IMG/VR virus record: IMGVR_UViG_3300050821_003435
Coordinates: 1 to 22,844 of that record
Length of the DNA stretch: 22,844 bases
Origin: a virus
Reading direction: 5' to 3' (one strand)
Shown: in pieces, positions 7,794 through 14,336 of the stretch
Layout of the letters: the number at the start of each line of letters is the position of its first letter
Numbering within the stretch: the first letter of the stretch is position 1
Translations under genes and position numbers: made by a program
Notes under the pieces: model-generated
What the model saw: the letters and a program-made list of their open reading frames with translations, nothing else
The model's database searches: none
Told to the model about the DNA's origin: nothing

Positions 7794-7990
7794 TGGCACT
7801 CACCAAATGCAAATACTGCACCGACCAGCATATCTGTCATCACATTTTCCCAGAGGAAACCTCAGGGGAAGTGCTGTACAACCGGCTTCATGAACTCATC
7901 GTAGACGGGAAAATCGGTGTCCCGTCTATCCCCTGGGAAGAGGTTCCTATGGAAGAGAAAACACTCTGGGATCAGGTGGCGAACACATGA
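7793..7990 (+). CDS. Small CxxC protein, 65 residues
   Basis: ATG 7793-7795 overlaps the previous stop and has GGAGG five bases upstream, which fixes this start; the frame is open further upstream but that part runs through two other genes. The product begins MALTKCKYCTDQHICHHIF, a Cys/His cluster (CKYC, then C and HH) that could bind zinc, followed by an acidic helical part (EEVPMEEKTLWDQVANT). The stop overlaps the next ATG as ATGA. The function is unknown. Confidence 0.65.
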   Translation: MALTKCKYCTDQHICHHIFPEETSGEVLYNRLHELIVDGKIGVPSIPWEEVPMEEKTLWDQVANT

Positions 7991-8301
7991 GCTGCCCCCA
8001 CGGTCGCATATCACGAGTCCGATGCGACGAATGCATGGTTCCCGGGACGTTCGGTGACTACATACTCGCCGGGGGAAACCCTAAGAACTTCACCAGTCCC
8101 GAAACACGGCTGCTGCGTGTCATCTACGGGCTGTGCCCCCTATGTGACATTCCCGATGAGCATGCCCACGGATCATGGATCAACGGGGAATGGTTTTCGC
8201 TAGCAAACTGGGCAAATCGCCCAAAAGGGCACATCGAATACGTGTACTCCGCTCAGCAAGTGGGAATACAGCACACCAGGGAGGTGTTACACTACACGTA
8301 A
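7987..8301 (+). CDS. Zinc-binding 104-residue protein, last gene of the cassette
   Basis: The product opens MSCPHGRISRVRCDEC, giving a C-P-H and a CDEC cluster. It has a second CPLCDIPDEHAHG cluster near residues 56-68, so two zinc sites are likely. The pattern LCPLCDIPDEHAHGSW, with a His pair after a Cys pair, recalls HNH or endonuclease VII-like zinc cores, but the catalytic DHCH run is missing, so I do not call a nuclease. It starts by ATGA overlap and stops only five bases before a long self-complementary sequence that probably forms the 3' end of the transcript. Confidence 0.65.
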   Translation: MSCPHGRISRVRCDECMVPGTFGDYILAGGNPKNFTSPETRLLRVIYGLCPLCDIPDEHAHGSWINGEWFSLANWANRPKGHIEYVYSAQQVGIQHTREVLHYT

Positions 8302-8305
8302 AGCC

Positions 8306-8433
8306 CCTGCCCGTGAAGGCCGCGCGGTCCCCCGAAAGGTGTGCTCCTTTACAGGGGAGTGTTTCCTGACACTACCTCGAAGGGGATGGGACGGGATTCA
8401 CCGACGCTTCACCGTCCCCTCTTCACGGGCAGG
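8306..8433 (+). ncRNA. Structured RNA domain 1 (13-bp closing stem)
   Basis: Bases 8306-8318 (CCTGCCCGTGAAG) pair perfectly with 8421-8433 (CTTCACGGGCAGG), closing about 100 bases. Inside, 8388-8394 (GGGACGG) pairs with 8412-8418 (CCGTCCC). Shorter stems are possible at 8344-8347 with 8356-8359, and at 8358-8362 with 8369-8373; the last two share bases, so the exact fold is open. No reading frame of useful size covers the stretch on either strand. It begins five bases after the last cassette gene, so it is either the 3' UTR of that mRNA or a processed or independent small RNA. I do not recognise a known RNA family. The pairing is directly visible; function is unknown. Confidence 0.55.
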
Positions 8434-8436
8434 CTC

Positions 8437-8524
8437 AAGGCCCTCGTACGGTAAATAAGGAGTTCCTCCCTCTCCTTAGAAGGCTCCCTCAATGAAGAGA
8501 AGCCTCCCGTACGGGGGCCTTTTT
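8437..8524 (+). terminator. Structured RNA domain 2 ending as an intrinsic terminator
   Basis: Bases 8437-8451 (AAGGCCCTCGTACGG) pair with 8507-8521 (CCGTACGGGGGCCTT) over 15 positions with one G-U pair, followed by TTT to 8524. This is a strong rho-independent terminator tail for the plus-strand cassette. Unlike a simple terminator hairpin, the stem encloses two further stems: 8456-8462 with 8472-8478 (TAAGGAG/CTCCTTA), and 8481-8485 with 8501-8505 (AGGCT/AGCCT) extended by CTC/GAG. The result is a three-way junction only three bases away from domain 1. The convergent minus-strand gene ends at the same point (8524). Confidence 0.7.
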
Positions 8525-8763
8525 CATGTCAACTGGAAACAAACCTCAGCGGGATCACCGGAAAGCAGCTTACAGAACTGCTCCCATTCAATGTTGAACT
8601 TCGCGAAATCCTCATAACATCCGATTCTCACAGGCGGGGTAAGCGTAACCTGACTCTTAGATATCGGGTTAACAGCGACAGTAAGCTCACATTCAATCCA
8701 CCTGAACCCCTTGAAATCATCCATAGGGTCAGGTTTCTGCGTTACCACTCGACGCCTGCTCAT
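8524..8763 (-). CDS. Unknown 79-residue protein
   Basis: ATG 8763-8761 lies just after the TAG of the preceding zinc protein gene. I prefer this to a longer upstream frame that would run through that gene. The product (MSRRRVVTQKPDPMDDFKGF...) has alternating strands (WIECELTVAVNP, SQVTLTPPVRIGC) followed by a helix (DFAKFNIEWEQFCKLLSG), which suggests a compact alpha/beta protein. No known motif is visible. It is the last minus-strand gene before the plus-strand cassette, and its stop meets the cassette terminator. Confidence 0.6.
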   Translation of the reverse strand: MSRRRVVTQKPDPMDDFKGFRWIECELTVAVNPISKSQVTLTPPVRIGCYEDFAKFNIEWEQFCKLLSGDPAEVCFQLT

Positions 8764-8764
8764 A

Positions 8765-9121
8765 CTAAGGGATTCTCGCTCCGTTCCTGTCTGTCGGGGG
8801 AGGCGGAAGTTCAACGTCAGCTTCCGGAACTGTGGGTCCATGACACTTATTACACTCCATCGTCCAGCTTTGCCACAAGCGCATGCAACTCTGGCACCAG
8901 CGACCTTGTTTCCTCTTATCGGCAATGAACTGCTTCTCCGGGCCAGCGTCAACAAGACCGGCAGAAGCATAATCCTGATTGGCGAGTTTCTTCAACGCTC
9001 TCGCATCCTGAGGGTCCGTGGGATCAAGATTCACATATGAACCCGGACCCCGTTCAGCCTTATATTTCTTATCCCCGTCCGCGAAACCAGCGCAGCCAGG
9101 CGGCAAATTAATCTTAGTCAC
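8765..9121 (-). CDS. Zinc-ribbon protein, 118 residues
   Basis: The C-terminal half carries CQSC (76-79) and CNKC (90-93) separated by ten residues, a classic zinc ribbon. The N-terminal half holds Lys/Asp-rich segments, with DPTDPQDARALKKLANQDYA resembling the helical part of small phage head or neck proteins. The tail ends in a run of prolines. GTG 9121-9119 starts just after the previous stop, with AGGAA upstream. The gene lies between a beta-rich surface protein and a small protein. Function is not recognised. Confidence 0.65.
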   Translation of the reverse strand: MTKINLPPGCAGFADGDKKYKAERGPGSYVNLDPTDPQDARALKKLANQDYASAGLVDAGPEKQFIADKRKQGRWCQSCMRLWQSWTMECNKCHGPTVPEADVELPPPPTDRNGARIP

Positions 9122-9122
9122 T

Positions 9123-9431
9123 TTACGTTTCCTGAGTAACCATAATATAGTTGAAAGCAGTCAAAGTAGCGGTAGCAGTGGTGCTCAGCGCATACAGATA
9201 ACCAGCTTTACTGCCCTGATAGCCAGTCCAAGTCGTCGGGATGCTGTGCATCACAAGCCCGTTAGCAGTGCCCAAGTTCGGTGCGACCGTCGCGGAAGTG
9301 CCAATCCCCATCCACAACGTGTTCGTGTTCGTGTTATACACGGTAATGTTGTAAGGACCCGGGGGAATCTGGAAAGTAGCAGTCGCCACCGTCCCCCCCG
9401 GAACATTCCACTGCCCCATGTTAACTGCCAC
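9123..9431 (-). CDS. Beta-rich probable surface or decoration protein, 102 residues
   Basis: The product is almost entirely Thr, Ala, Gly, Asn and Val with regular strands (GTVATATFQIPPGPYNITVY, NTLWMGIGTSATVAP, ATATLTAFNYIMV). It has no Cys and few charges, as expected of a small beta-sandwich on a capsid or fibre. It resembles two other genes at 11410-11925 and 11955-12290 in composition and in short patterns such as V-x-N-T-N-T and GIG-T, although I cannot prove homology by eye. It starts at GTG 9431-9429 with AAGG upstream and directly follows the GT-A glycosyltransferase gene, so it is a candidate acceptor for sugars. Confidence 0.6.
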   Translation of the reverse strand: MAVNMGQWNVPGGTVATATFQIPPGPYNITVYNTNTNTLWMGIGTSATVAPNLGTANGLVMHSIPTTWTGYQGSKAGYLYALSTTATATLTAFNYIMVTQET

Positions 9432-9434
9432 ACA

Positions 9435-10133
9435 TCACACCTTTCCCAACGCCCATTGCACATCCGGATTGAATTTTCTTCTCAATCGGGAAACATCCCC
9501 CGCGATCTGAGTGGAAGCTTTCCACGCCTGGAAAGCTGCTGCGTCCCGTGCACCATATGAACTTTCAGTTTCCTTATACAAACCATCATATTCCGTGGTT
9601 GCATCCACAGAATAATGCTTATGCTCAATCACAACCTCAGGAACCCAGCGGATCAGCGCAGCGCGTCTCCCAAGCTCAGCGATACTATTGTCAAGATAGT
9701 AATGTTGCAGAACCGGGTTAGCGAACCATCCCAGTTCCCTCACCACATCTGCGGTGCAAACCCAGGATTCCGGGACATCAGCTCGCCGCCCATTATTCGG
9801 ATAAACCCATCCGGAACCAATGAAATCCAAAGCGTCGATAAGTTTATCATCCCAATGATGTGTTACGAAAACGTTGTCGTCAGCGAACCATCCGACATAA
9901 TCGTAATTATCCAGAAGATTCATCACGCTACGGTTCAGCTTCTCCGAAAGAGAACTCCGAGGGGACAACACCGCGTTCTCGTGGCCAGCCCAGTCGAACC
10001 CCTCGTAGGAATCATCATCCCCGTCAGTGACGAACAGGAGATCCGCTTGCGCGTCAGTTTCCTCAAAAGACTTAATCAGGCGCTTACATTGCGCGGGACG
10101 GGAACGAGTCGGAATGACAATAAGCAAAGACAA
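9435..10133 (-). CDS. GT-A type glycosyltransferase
   Basis: The product (232 residues from TTG 10133) starts SLLIVIPTRSRPAQCKRLIK, a typical first strand and loop of GT2-like nucleotide-sugar transferases. It has YVGWFADDNVFV with an Asp pair at 85-86, matching the metal- and donor-binding DXD-type site. A later YYLDNSIAEL and HKHYS add an Asp and His positions that could serve the acceptor side. The start overlaps the methyltransferase stop region; TTG 10160 is an alternative that adds nine residues. It is translated with the methyltransferase and nucleotidyltransferase, so the donor may be a nucleotide sugar made by the neighbour. The acceptor may be virion protein, but this is inference. 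Confidence 0.8.
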   Translation of the reverse strand: MSLLIVIPTRSRPAQCKRLIKSFEETDAQADLLFVTDGDDDSYEGFDWAGHENAVLSPRSSLSEKLNRSVMNLLDNYDYVGWFADDNVFVTHHWDDKLIDALDFIGSGWVYPNNGRRADVPESWVCTADVVRELGWFANPVLQHYYLDNSIAELGRRAALIRWVPEVVIEHKHYSVDATTEYDGLYKETESSYGARDAAAFQAWKASTQIAGDVSRLRRKFNPDVQWALGKV

Positions 10134-10134
10134 C

Positions 10135-10704
10135 TTATTTTCCCTCAGGTTTGTAATCAAGATTCTTACGGATAATAATCAAACCGAACCGGTAACGGAT
10201 CTCCTCAATAGGGCCATCCCGGTTCGCGAGCATCGTCAGGAACGACTCAGCGACCTTCAACATCCCCGGACCCCAGCAAGGACCCCACCGGTCATCAGAC
10301 CTCAAAGCAACCATCCAGTCCTCAATAACATAGTAGCCACCGGGACGGACTTTGCTCCACAACAGCATCCACGAATGCTGAGTCAACGGGCCTTCATGGG
10401 AGCAATCATCAATGATCAAATCGAATTGTCCAGGAAGATCAGCAAGAATTGCCGGATCATTCTGCTCCCCGACAACCTTCACCGTCCCCGCAGGCCATAT
10501 CGCTTGCTTATCCCGGTCCACTCCGTAAATTTCACCGAGCGGGAAGAAAGACCGCCACATCCGCAGAGATTCCCCACCTTCAACACCCAGCTCACACACC
10601 CTCCCGCGAGGGCCTATCTCCGCTGCGAGCTGAACGTAAGTCTGGAAATATCCGTGCGGTTCAACTTTATCAGTATCGAAATAACTTGGCTCAGTGCTGT
10701 GCAT
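10135..10704 (-). CDS. SAM-dependent O-methyltransferase, probably acting on a sugar
   Basis: The 189-residue protein has motif I CELGVEGGES (residues 37-46), an acidic residue after the second strand (YGVDRD, Asp 63) and FDLIIDDCSHEG followed by VRPGGYYVIED. The DD-x-SH pattern and the GGYYVIED strand match small class I methyltransferases of the macrolide-sugar O-methyltransferase type (MycE/TylF-like), in which the Asp pair binds metal. I chose ATG 10704-10702, overlapping the nucleotidyltransferase stop by 14 bases with GAGGAA upstream; a longer frame would run deep into that gene. Between a sugar activation gene and a glycosyltransferase, its likely substrate is a nucleotide sugar or attached glycan. 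Amino acid or other small-molecule methylation cannot be excluded. Confidence 0.78.
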   Translation of the reverse strand: MHSTEPSYFDTDKVEPHGYFQTYVQLAAEIGPRGRVCELGVEGGESLRMWRSFFPLGEIYGVDRDKQAIWPAGTVKVVGEQNDPAILADLPGQFDLIIDDCSHEGPLTQHSWMLLWSKVRPGGYYVIEDWMVALRSDDRWGPCWGPGMLKVAESFLTMLANRDGPIEEIRYRFGLIIIRKNLDYKPEGK

Positions 10705-11386
10705 TGACAAGTTCCTCACGATACCCGTACCAAGTACCGCAATCCCTGTAGGATTCCAGCCACACCACCGGAGCGCCAACCACAGGGCGTCGAGCAGCAC
10801 CAGTGCGGTTCGTGGACGCTGCTATCATCCGCATCCCCAGAACACCTTCCCTGTCAGCAAACCCGAGCATCCCCCACACAGCATTATACAAATCAGGTTT
10901 ATCAGGTTTATCTTCATAAGCGCGTACCGTGTCATCCTGGATAACACAAAGAGCCCCGGCTTCCCGGATATGATCCGGTGACACTTTAGCGGCAGCGAAC
11001 GAAAACCCTGACTCACCAGTGACCGCCGCCAACGCAGTAATGGGATCTTTCGAACACTCATATGCACTGTCAGGCAGCATCACAATATTCATTTCGGTAA
11101 ACCAGGGCTCCAATCGCAGCACCGCATCCGGCCAGTCAGCAGCGTAACGATGCTGACGAACCAATGCCACCGGAGTATCGGGAAGCCGGGACTCCACGTA
11201 TTCGCGGGTACGTTCCCGCGTCCCGTCATCCATGACAATAACACGACACTGAGCACCGGTTTTCGCGAGGATGTCGAGACTTGAATCAATAAGAACACGT
11301 CCCGGTGAAACAGGAGCTAGTTCTTTAGAAAACGGAACACCCAGTCGGGTGCCTTTACCTGCGCAAGGCAGGATAACAGTGATCAT
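10691..11386 (-). CDS. Sugar nucleotidyltransferase (RmlA/GalU-like)
   Basis: The 231-residue product begins MITVILPCAGKGTRLGVPFS followed by KELAPV, the signature G-x-G-T-R...K-x-L-x-P-V of sugar-1-phosphate nucleotidyltransferases. MLPDS near residues 103-107 is the metal and sugar-phosphate site. The end CGTWYGYREELVNAQH matches the family's usual DIGTPEDY-like tail. The reaction would be NTP plus sugar-1-phosphate to NDP-sugar plus pyrophosphate. It is shorter than RmlA (about 290), closer to compact phage and CDP/GDP-sugar forms, and the exact sugar and base cannot be read. It begins 23 bases after a beta-rich surface protein gene and overlaps the methyltransferase. Confidence 0.85.
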   Translation of the reverse strand: MITVILPCAGKGTRLGVPFSKELAPVSPGRVLIDSSLDILAKTGAQCRVIVMDDGTRERTREYVESRLPDTPVALVRQHRYAADWPDAVLRLEPWFTEMNIVMLPDSAYECSKDPITALAAVTGESGFSFAAAKVSPDHIREAGALCVIQDDTVRAYEDKPDKPDLYNAVWGMLGFADREGVLGMRMIAASTNRTGAARRPVVGAPVVWLESYRDCGTWYGYREELVNAQH

Positions 11387-11409
11387 TACTCAATAATACA
11401 CTGTTTATG

Positions 11410-11925
11410 TTAGAGAACGCCAGCTTGAACACTGATCGGGCCTAGCTGAGCGGAAACCACTGTAGCGACAGTAGCACCCGAAGCATGGTCATAAATCGAT
11501 GCTGTGCTGGTAGTAGCAGTCCACGGTGTGACCGCGCCGGTCACAGCCGTAACATACAGGTATTCCGCGCTGTTGCCGTTACCCACACGAATGTAAGTGC
11601 TGACAGTCGGCGCTGCTGTAGCTACCGTCCATGACGTGGCACCCGCCGCATTCGCGGCACTCAAAGTACCGGTCGATGCGACACTGTTAACACCGCAGCA
11701 TGTGTACAGAGTACCGCTGATGTTCTGCAACTCCACCGGGCGGTTACCTGGAGGGACCGGCAGCCCGTTAAACGGGGTGACTCCGATACCACCGACATAC
11801 ATGGTGCCATTGCCGAGGTTAGCGAACCGGACAGTTGCGGTAGCACTCGGGTTAGGTACAAACGCGACCGCAGCAACAGGTGTTGCATTGACCACGTTTG
11901 CGCTACCCGGAGGCAAAGTAGGCAT
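11410..11925 (-). CDS. Beta-rich surface protein with Ig-like module, 171 residues
   Basis: The protein has two beta parts. Residues 1-80 hold strands such as ATATVRFANLGNGTMYVGGI and a Pro/Asn-rich segment ending in a CC pair. Residues about 87-160 hold a module (AGATSWTVATA, then SAEYLYVTAVTG, then YDHASGATV) like those inserted in the connector and tail tube proteins. There is no signal peptide or helix of note. ATG 11925-11923 is preceded by AGGAAGGGG. The place after the capsid gene suggests a decoration or head-fibre protein. The C-terminal SVQAGVL could be an assembly tail. Confidence 0.62.
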   Translation of the reverse strand: MPTLPPGSANVVNATPVAAVAFVPNPSATATVRFANLGNGTMYVGGIGVTPFNGLPVPPGNRPVELQNISGTLYTCCGVNSVASTGTLSAANAAGATSWTVATAAPTVSTYIRVGNGNSAEYLYVTAVTGAVTPWTATTSTASIYDHASGATVATVVSAQLGPISVQAGVL

Positions 11926-11954
11926 ACAGTCCCCTTCCTAGAACTGAGAGAGGA

Positions 11955-12290
11955 TTAGATGTACGCGACGTTAGTTGCGAAACCAGCGGACACGTTGACG
12001 GCAGTTGAAGTGGTGTTAGCCACCCCGATAACCGCCCCAGCGGGAACCTGGCATTGAGTCAGGATCACAGTCCCGCCAGTGGGAACCTGGAACCCGGCCG
12101 CAGCCGTAACAGCTCCAGCGGCACCCAAGGACACAAACACGGTTCCTGACGTACCAGAGTTGGTAACAACAAGGTCACGTGCGTAAGTGCCGAAAGATAC
12201 AGTGCTAGCGGACGGAACTGTGTAAAAAGTTGACACAGTGGACGTAGCCGCGATGCTAGCAACGGTCTGCCATGCGACAGAAATAGCCAC
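11955..12290 (-). CDS. Beta-rich capsid decoration candidate, 111 residues
   Basis: This is the first gene after the major capsid gene, a usual place for capsid decoration proteins. The product is nearly free of charged residues and built of Thr/Ala/Val strands (STVSTFYTVPSAS, ARDLVVTNSGTSGTVFVSLG, TGGTVILTQCQVPAGAVIGV). This resembles small receptor-binding or decoration beta-sandwiches found in other phages. GTG 12290-12288 has AGGAG upstream. A hairpin lies between it and the capsid gene. Cement, fibre or surface function is inferred from position and composition. Confidence 0.62.
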   Translation of the reverse strand: MAISVAWQTVASIAATSTVSTFYTVPSASTVSFGTYARDLVVTNSGTSGTVFVSLGAAGAVTAAAGFQVPTGGTVILTQCQVPAGAVIGVANTTSTAVNVSAGFATNVAYI

Positions 12291-12320
12291 ACTTTCTCCT
12301 ATTCTTTATTCGATGTGGCG

Positions 12321-12359
12321 TGCCCCAGGGGACGGACTTATTACCAGCCCCCTGGGGCA
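12321..12359 (-). terminator. Strong hairpin after the capsid gene
   Basis: Bases 12321-12331 (TGCCCCAGGGG) pair perfectly with 12349-12359 (CCCCTGGGGCA) around a 17-base loop. The stem lies six bases past the capsid stop on the minus strand. There is no T-run, so it is not a classic terminator. It could cause partial termination, protect the 3' end of capsid mRNA from decay, or both, helping the capsid gene to be expressed above the genes that follow. Confidence 0.55.
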
Positions 12360-12365
12360 AACTTA

Positions 12366-14306
12366 TTAGCTGTAAGGTGTCACATCCGACACCTGGAGCC
12401 CCTGAAGGATTCCAGAGTAGAACGGAGCGTGCGCAACAAGACTTCCCAGCAGGAAGATCGAGTAGCGGAAGGTGGCATCGATCACAGGCCAGGCAACCGA
12501 TACATAGTCCTGAACCACAGTCATTTCCCACGCGTTATCCACGTGGCTCCATGTCTGCGGAAGCTGATAGGACATAAGCAGGGCGGTACCCTGAGAAAGC
12601 CACGGGTGAACCGTGAGCTTCACTGTGGAACGAGTAACCGGGTTGACGAACTCAGCGACAGCAGCACCGGCACGAATACCGGAAATCTGATCCTGGCTGA
12701 TGTTCAGCAGATAGTTCAAACCAGCACCCTGAAGCAGCATGTCGTTAGCCAGCCGCATAAGATCGCCACCATCAGCGACGATCTCAGACGGGTCAGCCTT
12801 GTACACACCCGGGGTGACGTTGTTCAAACCGTTGTTCTCCCACAAAGCATCCAGCGCAGTGAAAATAGCGTTGGTGGAAAGGTGAGTACCAACGGACTGG
12901 TTGATGTAACCGCCCTTCCAGACGTTGGAACCTTCAAACCCAACGTTGCTGTAAGGCCCGGACCCGGTGGAAGACAAACCACTAAGAGTCGGGATCAAAC
13001 CTTCCATACGGTTGGAACCACCAGTACCGGTGTCCACCGTGGTCGGGTTAGCGGTAGCGGTAGCCAGCACACCCTGAATGGTGAACCGGAGCCCACCAAC
13101 AGCGTTAGAGGTCTGAGTACCGTTGTAAACAGTGGTCCCCACGCCACCGGTTCCGCCTTGAACGGAAGTACCAGCCTGCAACCAATCCTGAGAGTTGGAC
13201 GGGGTGGCGGAAGCGGTAGCAACATAAACATTGTACTGCTGTGCACCCGGAACCGGGGAAATTGTAACGTCCACAACCTGTGAAGAGGTAACAGTGGTGA
13301 TGTCCGCTGAACCCGCAGAACCAATCGACTCACCGAAATAGTTCAAGGCAGTGACGATAACCCTGAAGTGAGACGGGGAAGTGCTGATTGCGGTCTCGTT
13401 GGAACCAGCGGTACGTGCAGTTGTAGTGGGAGTACCCGGGGTCGCGAGGTTCTGTGAAGAACCCGCGATCATCTGGTATTCCTCACCCAGCATCATTTCC
13501 TGGAGAAGAACCAGGTTAGCCAGAGCGGAAATATCTTCGAATCCCTGACCTTCAAATTGGGCGAGCCACGTGAGCGACTCACTCAACCCGAAGAAACGGT
13601 AAGGAACATTCAGCTTGTACTCTGTCTGACTTCCGGTCTTAGGGATGTTCAACGGCCAGTTACCCTGAGCGGTGAAGTTGTTGTTCGTCCCGATCAGTTC
13701 CGGCATCGAAATGTCGATGATGCCCTGACCCCCGGTCTGAGAACCGGAAATCCCGAGCAGCCCGTAAACCTGACGGGAAGCACCCTGACCAGCAGGCCGG
13801 GGAAACTTGTTACGGAACAATGTATAAACCGGGTAGATCAGCCGCGACGGTGCCAGAAGATCAAACGGAACAAGCCCGTAAGGAACCCCGGCGTTACCCA
13901 AGTTGCCCGCAGAGAAAGCCTTACGCAACTGAGCGTCCTGAACAGCCTTCGAATACAACCCTGCATACTGCTTAGTGGAACGAGTAGCATTCCAGAAATC
14001 ACTGGAAATGCTTCCGTTGATAACATTGTCAGTGTCCCAGGCACCCTGTGCTGTAGCCGCGCGAGTACGGAGAATCGTCTCGTGGGACTTAGTGAGAATC
14101 TGACCGGAATGGTCAAGGTCATTCAGGGGTACACCCCCGTTACTGACATGACCGACACCTTTAACAAGGCTCTTAGCCTTATTGGTGAACATGCCCTCAT
14201 AGGTGGTACGCCGCGCCTGCGCAGCGTCCGCGTAAAGAGCAGTTGGGGAACCTGTCCCAATTTGAGGAGCAGCAATGCCCTCATCAGCGGTAAGAATATC
14301 CGCCAC
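12366..14306 (-). CDS. Major capsid protein with inserted fibronectin-like domain
   Basis: The 646-residue product follows the protease/scaffold gene, as expected. It has long N-terminal helical segments (about 1-130), then LLAPSRLIYPVYTLFRNKFP at 151-170, the typical strand-loop of large actinophage capsid subunits, where a P-domain beta sheet follows. Near residues 290-400 is an extra beta domain with HFRVIVTALNYFGES and VVDVTISPVPGAQQYNVYVA, resembling fibronectin type III. The capsid fold resumes with SNRMEGLIPTLSG and a C-terminal region ending YSIFLLGSLVAHAPF. The start is GTG 14306-14304 with GGAGG upstream. The insert probably points outward, and together with size (HK97 capsid subunits are about 280-400) it explains the extra length. 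Confidence 0.85.
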   Translation of the reverse strand: MADILTADEGIAAPQIGTGSPTALYADAAQARRTTYEGMFTNKAKSLVKGVGHVSNGGVPLNDLDHSGQILTKSHETILRTRAATAQGAWDTDNVINGSISSDFWNATRSTKQYAGLYSKAVQDAQLRKAFSAGNLGNAGVPYGLVPFDLLAPSRLIYPVYTLFRNKFPRPAGQGASRQVYGLLGISGSQTGGQGIIDISMPELIGTNNNFTAQGNWPLNIPKTGSQTEYKLNVPYRFFGLSESLTWLAQFEGQGFEDISALANLVLLQEMMLGEEYQMIAGSSQNLATPGTPTTTARTAGSNETAISTSPSHFRVIVTALNYFGESIGSAGSADITTVTSSQVVDVTISPVPGAQQYNVYVATASATPSNSQDWLQAGTSVQGGTGGVGTTVYNGTQTSNAVGGLRFTIQGVLATATANPTTVDTGTGGSNRMEGLIPTLSGLSSTGSGPYSNVGFEGSNVWKGGYINQSVGTHLSTNAIFTALDALWENNGLNNVTPGVYKADPSEIVADGGDLMRLANDMLLQGAGLNYLLNISQDQISGIRAGAAVAEFVNPVTRSTVKLTVHPWLSQGTALLMSYQLPQTWSHVDNAWEMTVVQDYVSVAWPVIDATFRYSIFLLGSLVAHAPFYSGILQGLQVSDVTPYS

Positions 14307-14336
14307 ACGCCTCCAAATTTATGTACGGAGCTTAAA

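Noticed and set aside
8484-8526. A 12-codon minus-strand frame starting by overlap with the stop at 8524
   Set aside because: Too short to support, and it lies inside the terminator stem.
8764-8970. An upstream extension of the 79-residue gene at 8524-8763
   Set aside because: The extension runs through the coding part of the zinc-ribbon gene; the ATG just after that gene's stop is a simpler start.
10896-10915. A short tandem repeat (TCAGGTTTA twice)
   Set aside because: It simply encodes Asp-Lys-Pro repeated twice inside the nucleotidyltransferase gene.
12315-13283. A plus-strand frame of 322 codons opposite the capsid gene
   Set aside because: It is antisense to a confident capsid gene and shows no motif or ribosome site.
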